Position numbers and translations under genes: made by a program
Source of the DNA: Planctomycetota bacterium
GTDB taxonomy: Bacteria; Planctomycetota; UBA1135; GCA-002686595
Direction: 5' to 3'
Length of the DNA stretch: 64,000 bases
Assembly (NCBI GenBank): GCA_016795245.1
Contig: JAEUIA010000075.1
Location: 62,001-126,000 of the forward strand
Notes under the pieces: generated by a model
Seen by the model: the letters and a program-made list of their open reading frames with translations, nothing else
What the model was told of the DNA's origin: nothing
Database searches by the model: none
Shown here: piece after piece, positions 8,139 through 17,920 of the stretch
Layout: the number at the start of each line of letters is the position of its first letter
Numbering within the stretch: position 1 is the first letter of the stretch

Positions 8139-10709
8139 TTGGCGTCACCGCGCGCCGTCATCGGTCTCGCACTCTGCATCTGGCTGGCGCTCGTCGGCGG
8201 ACTGACGCGCCTGCAGATTCGCACGGACGGACGTGCGCTCGTTCCGGCGGATTCCGCGGCGGTTGCGACGGCACGAGAGATCGATGCCGAGTTCGGGTTG
8301 GGCGACGAACTGGTGCTCGTCGTCGGTTCGCGCGGTGAGCGAGGCATCTGGGACGCTGATTTCCTCTCGGCATTTCGTGATCTCGCTTCGAGTTTGGCGG
8401 CCGTCGAGTCCGTGGATGCCACGAGCATCCAGAGCATCGCTACCGAGAACGGCGATCACGTGCTTCCCGGTTCACTCGAGCCGCTCCCGTGGTTCGTCCC
8501 ATGGCCCGAGTCCGCGGACGAACTCGACTCGCTGCGGATGCGCATCGAACGCATCGATCTGTACCGCGGTACGTTGCTGTCGACCGAGAGCCCCGCGCGC
8601 AGCGCGAGCATTGTCTTTCGGCTCAATCGCGACGTCGATCGGCGCGCAGGTTGCGCGGCCGTACAGAATTGGCTCGCGGAATCGGTCGTGCCCAATGTGG
8701 ACACGTACATCGTCGGCGCGGCGTTGGCTGAAGCGCGCCTCGGCGATCATCTCCTTCAAGACCTCACGCTGCTAGTGCCCGGCGCGCTGCTCCTGATGGC
8801 GCTGGTGCTGTTCATGCGCTTCCGATCACTGTGGGCGGCGCTCTTGCCGCTCGCTGGAGTCGGCCTCGTTCTGACCACGACCTTCGCGCTCCTCGGCTGG
8901 AGTGGCGCGCACGTGTACTTGACGCTGCTGGTGCTGCCGGTCGTGTTGACCGTGGTCGGAGTCGCCGACGCGATTCACCTGCTCGACGATTATTTCCACC
9001 GTGTCGACGCGCACCCCGATCTTCCGGCGCGCGAGCTCCTGCGACGTGCGCTGGCGCGTCAATGGAAACCGATCCTCTCGGCTGAACTGACGACTGCTGT
9101 CGGGTTTCTTTCGTTCGCGTTCTCACCGTTGCCACCGGTGCGTGTGTTCGGCACCTTCGCCTCCCTCGGTGTGGCGCTGTACTCGTGCTGGTCGCTCGCG
9201 GTTTTGCCGGCTGCGTTGATGTGGCTGGAGACGCGGGGGCTCCGCACACGTCGGATCCGGAATTCACGAGCGAGCCGGCAGAAGCTCGGAGCGTACTGCT
9301 CGAGTCTCGCGCGGCTGTCGCAGCGCCGTCCGGGGTGGGTCGTCGGCGGCTCCCTCGTGATCCTGGTTGCCTGTGTGCACGGTCTGTCTCTGCTGCGCGT
9401 CGAAGACAGCTGGTTGAGCGGGTTTTCAGAGAGCAGCAAGACCTATGCGGACGCGAAGCGCTTCGAGCGCGAGTTCTCGGGGATCCACACGCTGCGACTG
9501 CGCGTGAGTGCACCTGTCGCCGAACTTCGTGGCGTCGTGGATCGATCCGCAGTCCGAGGGGACAACCTCTTGCTTCCCCAGATCCACGATTCGGACGCTG
9601 GGGCGCTCGTGCACTCCAGGCTGCGCCTGGTGCCGATCGACGCCGCTTCGAATTCGGCGCGCGGCCATGACTTCGAGGTTCTCGGTTCGGCCTCGTCCTC
9701 AGCCGGAACCGAACTCACGCTGCGCAACCCCCGATTGCCGGGGGTGACCGCAGAAGCGCTCCTCGATCGCGAAGTGCTGACCCTTGCCTACGAGTTGTCG
9801 GCCGCCGACCGTTTCTTCGACCCCGGCACGCTGGCGCTCGTGTGTGAACTCGAGAGCTTCGCGGCCGAACAGGAAGTCCTCGGAGTCAGTCGCGTGCTCG
9901 GTCCGTGCGGTCATCTGCGCACGCTCGAGGTCATGCTCGGGACCAACCCCGAGATCCGGGCGCGCCGTCTGCACACACATGAGGGTATCAAGGAGGCCGT
10001 CGACCTCTACGATCGCGGCCGTGGACGCGCGCGCCGCCTCGAGTTCTGGACTTCGTCGGGTGATCGCACGCTGATCAACGTGTTGCTCCGCGACGCGAGC
10101 TACATCCACGTCGGAGAGCTCATGAAACGCCTGCGCGCGTTCGAGTCTCGTGCGCTGACTCCGCACGGACTGAAGCTCGATTTCGGCGGCGATCTGGCGC
10201 AGAGCCAGGCGCTGATCGACGGCATCGTCACCACACAGGTCGGATCGCTCTTGGGTTCCGTGCTCGGCAACGCGTTCGTGATCGCCCTGGCGCTGCTGTC
10301 GTGGCGCTTTGGATTGCTGTCGGCGATTCCGTGCGCGCTGGCTGTCGCGGGGAACTTCGCCTTGATGGGTTGGACGGGAGTGTCGGTAGGCGTCGCGACG
10401 TCAATGTTTGCAGCGATGACCATCGGAGTCGGTCTGGACTGGGCCATTCACCTGATCCGCGCGGTCCGTCATCGGATGATCCCGGGGGGCAACATCGAAG
10501 TTGCGACGCTGGCTGCGTTCGAGGACGTCGGACCGGCTGTCGTCGTCGACGCGCTGTGCGTCGGCCTGGGCTTCGGACTGCTGCTGTTCTCGAGCGTCCC
10601 GCCGTCGCGACACCTGGGCCTCGTGCTCGTGTCGAGCTTGTTCACGTGTCTCTTCGCCACGCTCGTGCTCTTACCGGCCCTGCTCGCGGTGGGCCGGCGC
10701 CGCACTTGA
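8139..10709 (+). CDS. MMPL-family RND transporter
   Basis: At least 856 residues with the two-repeat RND layout: a first helix near the start, a large outer loop, a helix bundle about residues 205-370, a second outer loop, and a second bundle about 690-850. The VGVADAIHLLDDYFH and GVGLDWAIHLIRA segments are typical of MMPL/hopanoid-exporter-type proteins. It would move a lipid or hydrophobic product outward using the proton gradient. Placed last in the enediyne-like cassette, it is the likely exporter of the cassette's product (inference). The start is uncertain. TTG at 8139 is the first ordinary start, but plausible coding (RVETFVGSFHRNV) continues upstream to ATC at 8055, which has GAGGG nine bases before it. 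Confidence 0.85.
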   Translation: MASPRAVIGLALCIWLALVGGLTRLQIRTDGRALVPADSAAVATAREIDAEFGLGDELVLVVGSRGERGIWDADFLSAFRDLASSLAAVESVDATSIQSIATENGDHVLPGSLEPLPWFVPWPESADELDSLRMRIERIDLYRGTLLSTESPARSASIVFRLNRDVDRRAGCAAVQNWLAESVVPNVDTYIVGAALAEARLGDHLLQDLTLLVPGALLLMALVLFMRFRSLWAALLPLAGVGLVLTTTFALLGWSGAHVYLTLLVLPVVLTVVGVADAIHLLDDYFHRVDAHPDLPARELLRRALARQWKPILSAELTTAVGFLSFAFSPLPPVRVFGTFASLGVALYSCWSLAVLPAALMWLETRGLRTRRIRNSRASRQKLGAYCSSLARLSQRRPGWVVGGSLVILVACVHGLSLLRVEDSWLSGFSESSKTYADAKRFEREFSGIHTLRLRVSAPVAELRGVVDRSAVRGDNLLLPQIHDSDAGALVHSRLRLVPIDAASNSARGHDFEVLGSASSSAGTELTLRNPRLPGVTAEALLDREVLTLAYELSAADRFFDPGTLALVCELESFAAEQEVLGVSRVLGPCGHLRTLEVMLGTNPEIRARRLHTHEGIKEAVDLYDRGRGRARRLEFWTSSGDRTLINVLLRDASYIHVGELMKRLRAFESRALTPHGLKLDFGGDLAQSQALIDGIVTTQVGSLLGSVLGNAFVIALALLSWRFGLLSAIPCALAVAGNFALMGWTGVSVGVATSMFAAMTIGVGLDWAIHLIRAVRHRMIPGGNIEVATLAAFEDVGPAVVVDALCVGLGFGLLLFSSVPPSRHLGLVLVSSLFTCLFATLVLLPALLAVGRRRT

Positions 10710-10717
10710 CGTTGCGC

Positions 10718-11197
10718 TCACCCGCGCAGCGCGTCTTCCAGTCGTTCGCGGCTCGGAAGCATCATCAGGATCACTCCGGCGGAAAGCACGGGCACGGCGA
10801 GTACGTGCGGCGGCGCTTGCAGCAGGTAGGTGACGATCGCCAGGAGTCCAGGCGCCTCCGCCACGGCCGCCGCGGCGATCGTCGCGGTCGAAAGTGCGAC
10901 CGGAACGCGGTCTTGCCGAATCAAGGCGAGCGCTTCTTCCTTGGACGCGACGACCTTCTTCAGCGCTTGTGAACGCAGCCAGTAGGCCATGGCGAGGGAC
11001 GGCAGGATGAGGCCGACGGCGACGTACGCGAGCAGTTGTGCGATCTCGGCCGTCCCTGAGACGCGCTCGTCCAACGAACGCATGAACGCAGCGACGACAG
11101 CGAAGAGCACGAGCCCCGCCGACAGCGCGAACAGAATGACCTGCAGCGCGCGTATCGGAAGGGCTTGTTGCGGCGGACTCTGAAGTATCGGCTTCAC
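10718..11197 (-). CDS. Small four-helix membrane protein, function unknown
   Basis: A 159-residue protein with four hydrophobic segments (about residues 17-40, 52-72, 102-122 and 127-147) separated by short charged loops. The central loop is Lys/Glu-rich (KKVVASKEEALALIRQD). I recognise no family motif. It converges with the MMPL gene, ending eight bases from it, and lies just downstream of the secreted metalloprotease on the same strand. A weak GC-rich gap of ten bases separates the two minus-strand genes, so they may share a transcript. Function unknown. Confidence 0.6.
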   Translation of the reverse strand: MKPILQSPPQQALPIRALQVILFALSAGLVLFAVVAAFMRSLDERVSGTAEIAQLLAYVAVGLILPSLAMAYWLRSQALKKVVASKEEALALIRQDRVPVALSTATIAAAAVAEAPGLLAIVTYLLQAPPHVLAVPVLSAGVILMMLPSRERLEDALRG

Positions 11198-11207
11198 GCT
11201 GCGGATC

Positions 11208-14200
11208 CTACCAGGTGACCATCACGCCGTTAGTGAGGTTCGCCGCAGCCGGCGAGCAGAACGCGGGCAATCCCCCGCGGTACCACAGCGAGTAGTAGCG
11301 CCGCGCTCCGCTGCCGGGCGAGACGATGCCCATCGCGGAGAGGCTCAGCGTGTCACTCGCGTTCGGCAACGTGCTCGATCCGTTGACTGCCGCGCGCACC
11401 TTCAGGCGGATCAGGTTGCCGCCTGCGCACATGACACCGTTCTGAAACACGGTCTCGTTCAAGCCGTCTTGTTGCAGATAGACGCCGAGAGCAAAGGCCG
11501 GAAGCGCACTCGAAGTCAGCACGAGCGTGTCCGGATTCACTGTCCCGGTCGCAGCCAGCAAACCACCCTGCGGCGCCAACGCATCGGAGCAGCCGTGGCC
11601 CGCAGCGCCGAAGTTGCCGCACGGGCACGCCGTCGCGAGCGAACCGTCGCCGGCGCAGAAGCTCTGAATCGGCGTGCACTGCGGCGCACGTTCGATGCGG
11701 CCCAAGGCCAGATCGTCGATCTGCCAACCGCCCAAATTCAAACCGCCGTCGCTCTGCAGCTCGAACTGAATGGTGACGGCTGGGTTGTTGTCGGCCAGCG
11801 CCGAGATGTCGATCGACTGCGTCGTCCAGCTCGTGTCGAGCAAGTGCGCGCCGAACGGATTGCGCCAGACCTCTGTGTTGTTCACGAGAACCCGCGCGAT
11901 GTCGAACTCGGATTTCTCGACGGTGAGCCAGCGCTTGAAGATCAGGTTCACGCCGGTCTGTCCGCTGCAGTTGAAGACGGGGGACAGCAGGTAATTGTGT
12001 ACGTCCGACTGATACGCACCGTTGAGACCGTTCAACCCCAGGTCATTCCCACGGCAGGAGGTGCCCGACGTCGCGACAGACGGATCGGCCCACGGAACGG
12101 AGCTCGACGTGCCGGACTTGCCTTGCGGCACGCCACGCTGCCAGTCGTTGTTCGAATTGGCCGTGTCGCCGACGGAACCGGTCACCCAGGCGCCGTTGCT
12201 CTCCATGTTGTCGCTTGCGAACGCGACGACCTGCCCGATGAAGAACGTGCGTGAGCCGCAGAATCCGGGCCTGGTGTTGCCTGCGGAATCGGTGGCGAGG
12301 ACCTGATAATCGACGGTCGCCGGCGAGACGACGTACGGGATCTGGCCGCTCCAGTTGGATCCGCCCGTCGGGCTCATCTGCTTGTCGACCCATGCGCCGC
12401 CGTTGACACGATAGCTCAAGCGCACGGATGCGATCGTCGTCGCTTGCAGCGTGTTGACGCTGACGGTGACCGGATAAGAGGGCGCTTCACAAGCCGAATC
12501 GGCGAGCGTGCTGACGCTCGCGAACTCGATCTCGTAGCCGGGGAACCCTTGGGCGCGGAAACCGTTCTTGATGTCGGCCGCGTGCGGCGTCCCGTTCTGG
12601 AGGTTCGCGTCGTTGTCGTCGAGGATCAGCCACTGCAATTCGATGATGGAGCGAATTTCGCGTTGGTTGTAGGCGTTCAACCAGCTCATGAACAGCGTGT
12701 CCGCAGCCAGATCGCCGAGGGTGTTGCCCAGCGAATTGTTCAGGTTGACGCGCACCTTCCAAGCAGCGCCCATCCACGGCTCACCGTCGCGGTGAACTTC
12801 TCCGTAACAGGCCGGATTGCAGTCGCCGCAGAATTGGCGGGTGTTCGTCCCGGTGCGCACCGCACCCCCGCTCGTGAAGAAGCCTTCGCCGTTCAAGGGC
12901 GTGTCGAACGCGTACAGCGCGAACACGTCGGCGTTGCCTTCACCCATGCCGTCCGATCCGTTGTTCGTCCCGTAGCGCACGTTGAGCCAGTGCCCTTGCT
13001 CGTGCGCCACCACGGTGGAGAACGCCGTGTTGTTGCAGCTTCCACCCGCCGCGTAGAAGTTGATCGACGAACCGTTGTAGAACGCGTTGCAGGTCGAAGC
13101 GATGTTGGCGTGTCCGACGAAGACGATGTCAGCCGTGGCGTCCGACGGGATGATGCGACGCACGTAGTCGCGCACGGTCGAAACGTGATTGAAGATGTTG
13201 GCTTGCGCGGTGACGGCGTCGTTCGCGGCGGAGTTCATCAGGACCGCGTTGCCGGCGCCGGGATTCAGGACGAACACTTCGCTGTGAGGAATGCCCGTCG
13301 GCTGATCGTCGGCCGTTCCAAACAGACCCGAGTAGCTCAAGGTCACGGACTCAGGCGCGACGGCGCCGGGAATCGTGAAGTTGCCGGCCGCATCGGTGAA
13401 CGTCGTGCCGCCCGAGTGCTGGATGCGCAGGTACTTCACGCCCTGCGCGGTCTCGGGGTTGGCGGCTGTGTCGGCGCGCGTCCCCGGTGTCGCCAGCGTC
13501 GAGATCGTGCCCGAGATGTCGAAGAAGTGAATGTTCGTTTCGTCGCGCAAGGGGTGGCCCGAGCGCGCGTCGACCCAGTAGGTTCTGCCCTTCGGCTCCG
13601 CGTCGACAGGCAACTGTTGGACATCGATCTCCCACGCGAGCCTTCCGACTCGGCGGCCGGGTTGATCGACGCGCAAGATCATGAGCTTGGGCACCGAGAT
13701 CGTGGTGATGGCGCCGAATTCCTTCGCAAAAACGGCCTGCGCTTGATCGCGGGCGTCGGCGGCGCTGAACAAGGGCTCGACTTCGATCGTCTCGGCATCC
13801 GTCAAGGCGTGCGTCTGAATCGACAACAGTCCGCCGCGCGCATCGAACAGCGCGACCACTTCGCCGCCTTCGACGTGCACGCCGCCGATTTCCTGACGGA
13901 ACTCGACCGACCACTTGTCGCCGCTGCCGATCCATCCGAGCGGGAGCAGAGTCACGCGTTCCGAGACGAGCGTCGCGACGTCGACTCCGTGCAGTCCGCG
14001 CGTCGCGTCGATCGCGACTTGTGCGCGTGCGACCCACTCCTCGTCGGTGATGGGTTGGCCGGGCCACTCGGCGCGGCCGCCGTAGACGAGCTGCGCGCGC
14101 CCCGAGGCTTCGTCGATCGCTGTCGACCAACTGGAGCCATGGCGTGCGCGCCAATCGCGCAAGGCGGAGTTGACGTCCGCTGAACCGAAGTTCTGGGCGC

Positions 14201-14255
14201 CGGCCGAGAGAGAAAACGCGAGTAGAACGACGCCGGAGAGGATTCGTGCGTGCAT
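11208..14255 (-). CDS. Secreted zinc metalloprotease with propeptide and Cys-bearing C-terminal domain
   Basis: A protein of 1015 residues. The start at 14255 gives a signal peptide (core about residues 5-18, cut after AGA at 20); a longer frame to 14324 adds 23 unlikely residues. Residues about 75-235 resemble FTP/PepSY propeptides of thermolysin/fungalysin-type enzymes. The zinc site is HEQGH at 418-422 with a downstream GEGNAD at 438-443, the pattern of gluzincin proteases with a Glu third ligand. Ig-like and jelly-roll-like beta segments follow. The last about 150 residues are the terminal domain shared with three other proteins here (CAGDG...ACPCGN...WYRG, ending ...VMVTW). Likely an extracellular or surface protease; substrate unknown. 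Confidence 0.8.
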   Translation of the reverse strand: MHARILSGVVLLAFSLSAGAQNFGSADVNSALRDWRARHGSSWSTAIDEASGRAQLVYGGRAEWPGQPITDEEWVARAQVAIDATRGLHGVDVATLVSERVTLLPLGWIGSGDKWSVEFRQEIGGVHVEGGEVVALFDARGGLLSIQTHALTDAETIEVEPLFSAADARDQAQAVFAKEFGAITTISVPKLMILRVDQPGRRVGRLAWEIDVQQLPVDAEPKGRTYWVDARSGHPLRDETNIHFFDISGTISTLATPGTRADTAANPETAQGVKYLRIQHSGGTTFTDAAGNFTIPGAVAPESVTLSYSGLFGTADDQPTGIPHSEVFVLNPGAGNAVLMNSAANDAVTAQANIFNHVSTVRDYVRRIIPSDATADIVFVGHANIASTCNAFYNGSSINFYAAGGSCNNTAFSTVVAHEQGHWLNVRYGTNNGSDGMGEGNADVFALYAFDTPLNGEGFFTSGGAVRTGTNTRQFCGDCNPACYGEVHRDGEPWMGAAWKVRVNLNNSLGNTLGDLAADTLFMSWLNAYNQREIRSIIELQWLILDDNDANLQNGTPHAADIKNGFRAQGFPGYEIEFASVSTLADSACEAPSYPVTVSVNTLQATTIASVRLSYRVNGGAWVDKQMSPTGGSNWSGQIPYVVSPATVDYQVLATDSAGNTRPGFCGSRTFFIGQVVAFASDNMESNGAWVTGSVGDTANSNNDWQRGVPQGKSGTSSSVPWADPSVATSGTSCRGNDLGLNGLNGAYQSDVHNYLLSPVFNCSGQTGVNLIFKRWLTVEKSEFDIARVLVNNTEVWRNPFGAHLLDTSWTTQSIDISALADNNPAVTIQFELQSDGGLNLGGWQIDDLALGRIERAPQCTPIQSFCAGDGSLATACPCGNFGAAGHGCSDALAPQGGLLAATGTVNPDTLVLTSSALPAFALGVYLQQDGLNETVFQNGVMCAGGNLIRLKVRAAVNGSSTLPNASDTLSLSAMGIVSPGSGARRYYSLWYRGGLPAFCSPAAANLTNGVMVTW

Positions 14256-14458
14256 GCGACCGTGGAGTTGGAAATGCCGGCGACCGGGTCGCGACGACGG
14301 GAGTTCCGCCGCGTTCGGGCACAAGCAGAGAGGTGAGAGAGAAATCGAGCTCAGGTCAGCTGGGATTGAGAGTAGTCAGCCGCCCTGAATGGTAACCGCC
14401 AAAGTCCGAGTCCGGGCCCGGTCGTGCCCCGGAGATTGGGCAGCCGCGCCCGGGAACC

Positions 14459-15988
14459 TCAGTTCCCCTTGTCCTTCCCTTTGCCCTTCGGATCCACTTC
14501 GGAGAGGTCGATCCAGTTGTCCTCGTACCCGAGCTCCTCGCCCAGAGCGATCCAGCGCGAACCCTCGGGGTCGTTGCGCATTTTCAGGCGATGCCCGAGC
14601 GAGTTGTAGAACTTGCCTTCGAGCGGATTGAGCGCGATCGCAGCCTCGAGCATCGCCCTGGCCTCGCTCGCCTTGCCTTCGGCGTCGAGCAGCTCCGCGT
14701 AGCGATGGAATACGAGCGCGTTCTTCGAGCCCTTGTCGATCGCCTCTTTGAACAGCCGCTGCGCACGAATCTTGCGCCCGGTGTCGGACGCCGCAAACCC
14801 GGCCTTGCCGAGTCCGGATTCCGTGACGAGCACGAGTTTCTGATCGATGTAGTTGTACCAGTCGACTTCGAGCTTGCGGACGGCGTCGGCATCCTTCAAA
14901 CCGAGTTCGGAGCGGAACAGCTTCCAGACTTCGCTCTGCTTCATGGTCGACAGACCATCGCGACCGATTTGTTCGCGCTTGGCGTCGCGGCTCTTCGACA
15001 AGGCGAAGAAGAATTTCTGGAACTTGTCGTCGTAGCGCGAGTCGTTCATCAGGAAGTGCACGAGTGACCAGCCCCACGTGTAGTGCTGGTACATGCCCTC
15101 GGTCGTGATCAGGGTTTCGAGTGTCACTTTCTCGCCGCCGGCGATGTCTGTCTGGATCTCGCACAAGCGGCCCTCTTGGATGAGCCCCGTCTCGAACTTC
15201 TTCGTCGCCGGATCCCAGCGACTCGCGCCGTAGTACTCGGCCAACGCTTCACCGGGGAAGTGCGGCACGGCGAACGAAGTGTCGACCAGGAGCTGCAGAT
15301 AGTGATTGGCTTCGTGGTAGAGCACTTGCTTGCTGAAATCGGGATCGAGCCGCTCGTAGTACGTATTCAAATCCCACGGCTTCACGAAGCGGAAATACGC
15401 CAGCGCCCCGCCGGGAGCTCCAGAGACCTGGTGGTAGCTTTTTTCGTCCAGGTAGATGTTCACCGGCAGCTTCGGAGTGCCGCTCTTGACGTTGATCTTC
15501 CACGCCTTGACGAACAGCGAATAGTAGGCCTCCATCGCGTCCTTGAATTCGGCGAACACGTGCGGCGGGATCGTGTACTCGTAGCGAAACGCCTTGGTCT
15601 CCTCGATGTACCGATTGCGCCACTCGCCGTGCTCGCGAATCGACTGCAGATCGGCCTTCTTGTCAGCGAGCTTCTTGGCGATGAGTTCGCTGCGCCGCTG
15701 AGTGGTGACCCACTTGCCCTCATAGCGCACCATTCCCTTTTCGGCCTTGTCGCGCTCCTCGGCCGTGCCCGGAGGAATCGTGGCATCGGCCGCGAGCACG
15801 GCGTCTTGGATCAACTCCATCGGCACGCGCACGACGCCGTTCTTGAACGTGATGTCGATGGCGCCTTCGACGCGCACCATCGTGTCGGATTCGAAAATGC
15901 GGCCGTCTTTGAGGATCAGGATGTCGCTCGCGTGTGCGACGACAGCCAGCGCAGCGATTGCGATCGGCGCAAGGGTGAGGAGTCGCAT
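14459..15988 (-). CDS. DUF1570-type putative secreted metallopeptidase with TPR tail
   Basis: A 509-residue protein. The start at 15988 leaves a signal peptide (core about residues 4-17, cut after AHA). The middle contains YHEANHY, an HExxH zinc motif, followed about 25 residues later by GEALAEYYG, whose Glu is the expected third ligand; this is the peptidase-MA/DUF1570 layout found widely in planctomycetes. The C-terminal third has TPR-like helices (FKEAIDKGSKNALVFHRYAEL). It ends in a Lys/Gly-rich tail. The ATG lies one base after the stop of the gene upstream (TGACATG), so the pair is co-translated. The 203-base gap downstream of the protease start shows only GC-rich palindromic scraps. 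Confidence 0.75.
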   Translation of the reverse strand: MRLLTLAPIAIAALAVVAHASDILILKDGRIFESDTMVRVEGAIDITFKNGVVRVPMELIQDAVLAADATIPPGTAEERDKAEKGMVRYEGKWVTTQRRSELIAKKLADKKADLQSIREHGEWRNRYIEETKAFRYEYTIPPHVFAEFKDAMEAYYSLFVKAWKINVKSGTPKLPVNIYLDEKSYHQVSGAPGGALAYFRFVKPWDLNTYYERLDPDFSKQVLYHEANHYLQLLVDTSFAVPHFPGEALAEYYGASRWDPATKKFETGLIQEGRLCEIQTDIAGGEKVTLETLITTEGMYQHYTWGWSLVHFLMNDSRYDDKFQKFFFALSKSRDAKREQIGRDGLSTMKQSEVWKLFRSELGLKDADAVRKLEVDWYNYIDQKLVLVTESGLGKAGFAASDTGRKIRAQRLFKEAIDKGSKNALVFHRYAELLDAEGKASEARAMLEAAIALNPLEGKFYNSLGHRLKMRNDPEGSRWIALGEELGYEDNWIDLSEVDPKGKGKDKGN

Positions 15989-15989
15989 G

Positions 15990-17630
15990 TCAGCCGATCG
16001 CCTTGAAGTAGATGTCTTCGAAGGCCTGCCAATCCTTGTCGCTCCAGCCCGAGAACGCTTTGCGCTGCGTTTCGTCGAGGATGCGCTGCTCGCGATCCTT
16101 GTAACCTTTGCGCTGGTTCTTGAACTCGGCATCCTCTTCTTCTTCGGTCTTGGGTCCCGGCTTCTCGCTCCCTTCCTTGGCCTTGTCCTCGGCTTTGAGC
16201 GTGAGCTGAACTTGCTTCAGCGCCTTCACGTAGTCGACGAGCACGGTCTTCGTGCGAGCGTTCTTTCCCGCTTCGCCGCCGACGAAGAAGCCAACGAGCA
16301 CCGTCGCGGCCTGCCTTGAAGTCCAATAGTCCTTCCAGAATTCGTCGCCGCTCAGAGTCATCAATTCGCGCGGCTTCTTCAGCGTTCCGTCGCGCAGCGC
16401 CTGGCGTACCTCGTCGCGCGCCCAGTCATCACTGCCGAATGAGACCTTGCCGTTCTTGATCTTGAGCTTGCCGATCACCTCCGTCAGACCATCCTTCAGC
16501 CAGCGCGGCATCGCCCAGTACAGATCGCGGTCGCGGTCCTCGAACCAGATGTCGAGCACGCGACTCTTCACGTTCTCCATTTGATACGACGTCGCGCCGC
16601 CGTAGTCCTGGCAGGTCACGATTTCGAGGTCGTTCAGGCTCCAACCGCCGGTCTGCATGAACGCGGACATCTCGGCCTGGTCCTTGCAGATGCGCAGCAC
16701 CGGCGCGCGCACGTACTCGCGGTCGCCCACGAACGGGAACGTGTTCTCGAGCCAGGTCCATACGGCTTCGGCTTGCTCGACGACCGCCTTGGCGAGCTTT
16801 TCGTCGGCGTGATTGAGCACGTAGAAGCGCCCCATGCGCTTGGCCGTCCAACCTTCGGTGAGTTTCTTGGTCGCGAGGTCGTGCGCCTCCTTCTCGAGCG
16901 AAATGCGCGCATTCTTGCGCTCTTCAGGACTCAATTCGTCCATGTCGAGGAGTGAAAGACGCCTGCCCGTCGACACGGTCGTCGACAGCGCCTCACCCGA
17001 GCGCGGCGTCGTCTTGAACGACTTCAAACAACGCGTCAGATCCGCCTTCACTTTGGGATAGGCATCAGCCAACGTCTCGAATTGCACCGCGATGTCGACG
17101 TCCGGCACGTGGTAGATCCAGGTGATGATGCGCTTCGGTCCGTTCTGGCTGAGCTTGTCGACCTTGATCTCGTAGGCCGTGACCGCGACATCACCGACCT
17201 TGATCTCTTCTTCCTTCTCGATGAACCAGCCACCGCCCGAATACCGGCGCTGCATGTAGTCTTTGTAGTCTTTGTACGGACTGTCGAACTCGATGAAGAT
17301 CGACTCGTTGCCCTTCTTGTCCGTGCCTTTCGTGACCTTGGCCTTGGCCTTCACGTCTTCCGAAACGAACGCGATCATCTGCATGTCGGGCCGATGCTCC
17401 ATCGTCCAACCGCTCGACTTGTCGGTCCAATAGTACGTCTTGTCCGATTGATAATCGGCCACGAGCCATTTCTCGTCGACCTTCATCGGCAAGGCCGTCC
17501 AACTGCGCGGCGTCTGAATCGTGAAGCCCAAGCGCGGATCTTTGTGATCCGCACGAACCGTCGTCGAGAGCGCGACGATTCCGACCAAGACGACGAACCA
17601 ACGTGCTCTGCGTGCGAACGAGCCCATCAT
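15990..17630 (-). CDS. Exported protein, likely inactive relative of the adjacent DUF1570 protein
   Basis: A 546-residue protein with a signal peptide (basic RRAR at residues 7-10, hydrophobic core 11-24, likely cut after VRA). Residues 35-230 look like a lipoprotein/PsbP-like beta domain (GFTIQTPRSW). The second half follows the plan of the adjacent putative peptidase: RFYVLNHADEKLA, then PRWLKDGLTEVIG where the neighbour has FPGEALAEYYG. No HExxH is present, so catalysis is unlikely. The C-terminal 70 residues are highly charged. GGAGAG precedes two tandem ATG codons (17630 and 17627); either could start. The stop is one base from the next ATG, which suggests the two proteins work together. 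Confidence 0.65.
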   Translation of the reverse strand: MMGSFARRARWFVVLVGIVALSTTVRADHKDPRLGFTIQTPRSWTALPMKVDEKWLVADYQSDKTYYWTDKSSGWTMEHRPDMQMIAFVSEDVKAKAKVTKGTDKKGNESIFIEFDSPYKDYKDYMQRRYSGGGWFIEKEEEIKVGDVAVTAYEIKVDKLSQNGPKRIITWIYHVPDVDIAVQFETLADAYPKVKADLTRCLKSFKTTPRSGEALSTTVSTGRRLSLLDMDELSPEERKNARISLEKEAHDLATKKLTEGWTAKRMGRFYVLNHADEKLAKAVVEQAEAVWTWLENTFPFVGDREYVRAPVLRICKDQAEMSAFMQTGGWSLNDLEIVTCQDYGGATSYQMENVKSRVLDIWFEDRDRDLYWAMPRWLKDGLTEVIGKLKIKNGKVSFGSDDWARDEVRQALRDGTLKKPRELMTLSGDEFWKDYWTSRQAATVLVGFFVGGEAGKNARTKTVLVDYVKALKQVQLTLKAEDKAKEGSEKPGPKTEEEEDAEFKNQRKGYKDREQRILDETQRKAFSGWSDKDWQAFEDIYFKAIG

Positions 17631-17920
17631 GATTCTCTCCCTGACTAGACCGACCGGGACTGTGCAGACCAAAGTGTCGCTGCCGGAATCCTCACCGACC
17701 AGGATGTGATTGTCGAACAGCGGCCCATACCGCAGGTTCCGCGCCGGGTAGCGGGGACTTGCGCCGGGGCGGCTCAGTCTAGCCCGTCAGCTCGAATCCA
17801 TCCCCAATCCTGTCCGCGTCGGGTGAAATGGGCCCCGAGGCGCCGGCCCACAGCCTGCTATCGCAGCTATTCTCGACGCTTGCCTCGGCACCCTCAGCTG
17901 TCCCCGGTGTTTCAGCAGCC

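Noticed and set aside
12444..14183. Plus-strand open frame of 579 codons opposite the metalloprotease
   Set aside because: No domain or start context; the opposite strand carries HEQGH and a full domain series.
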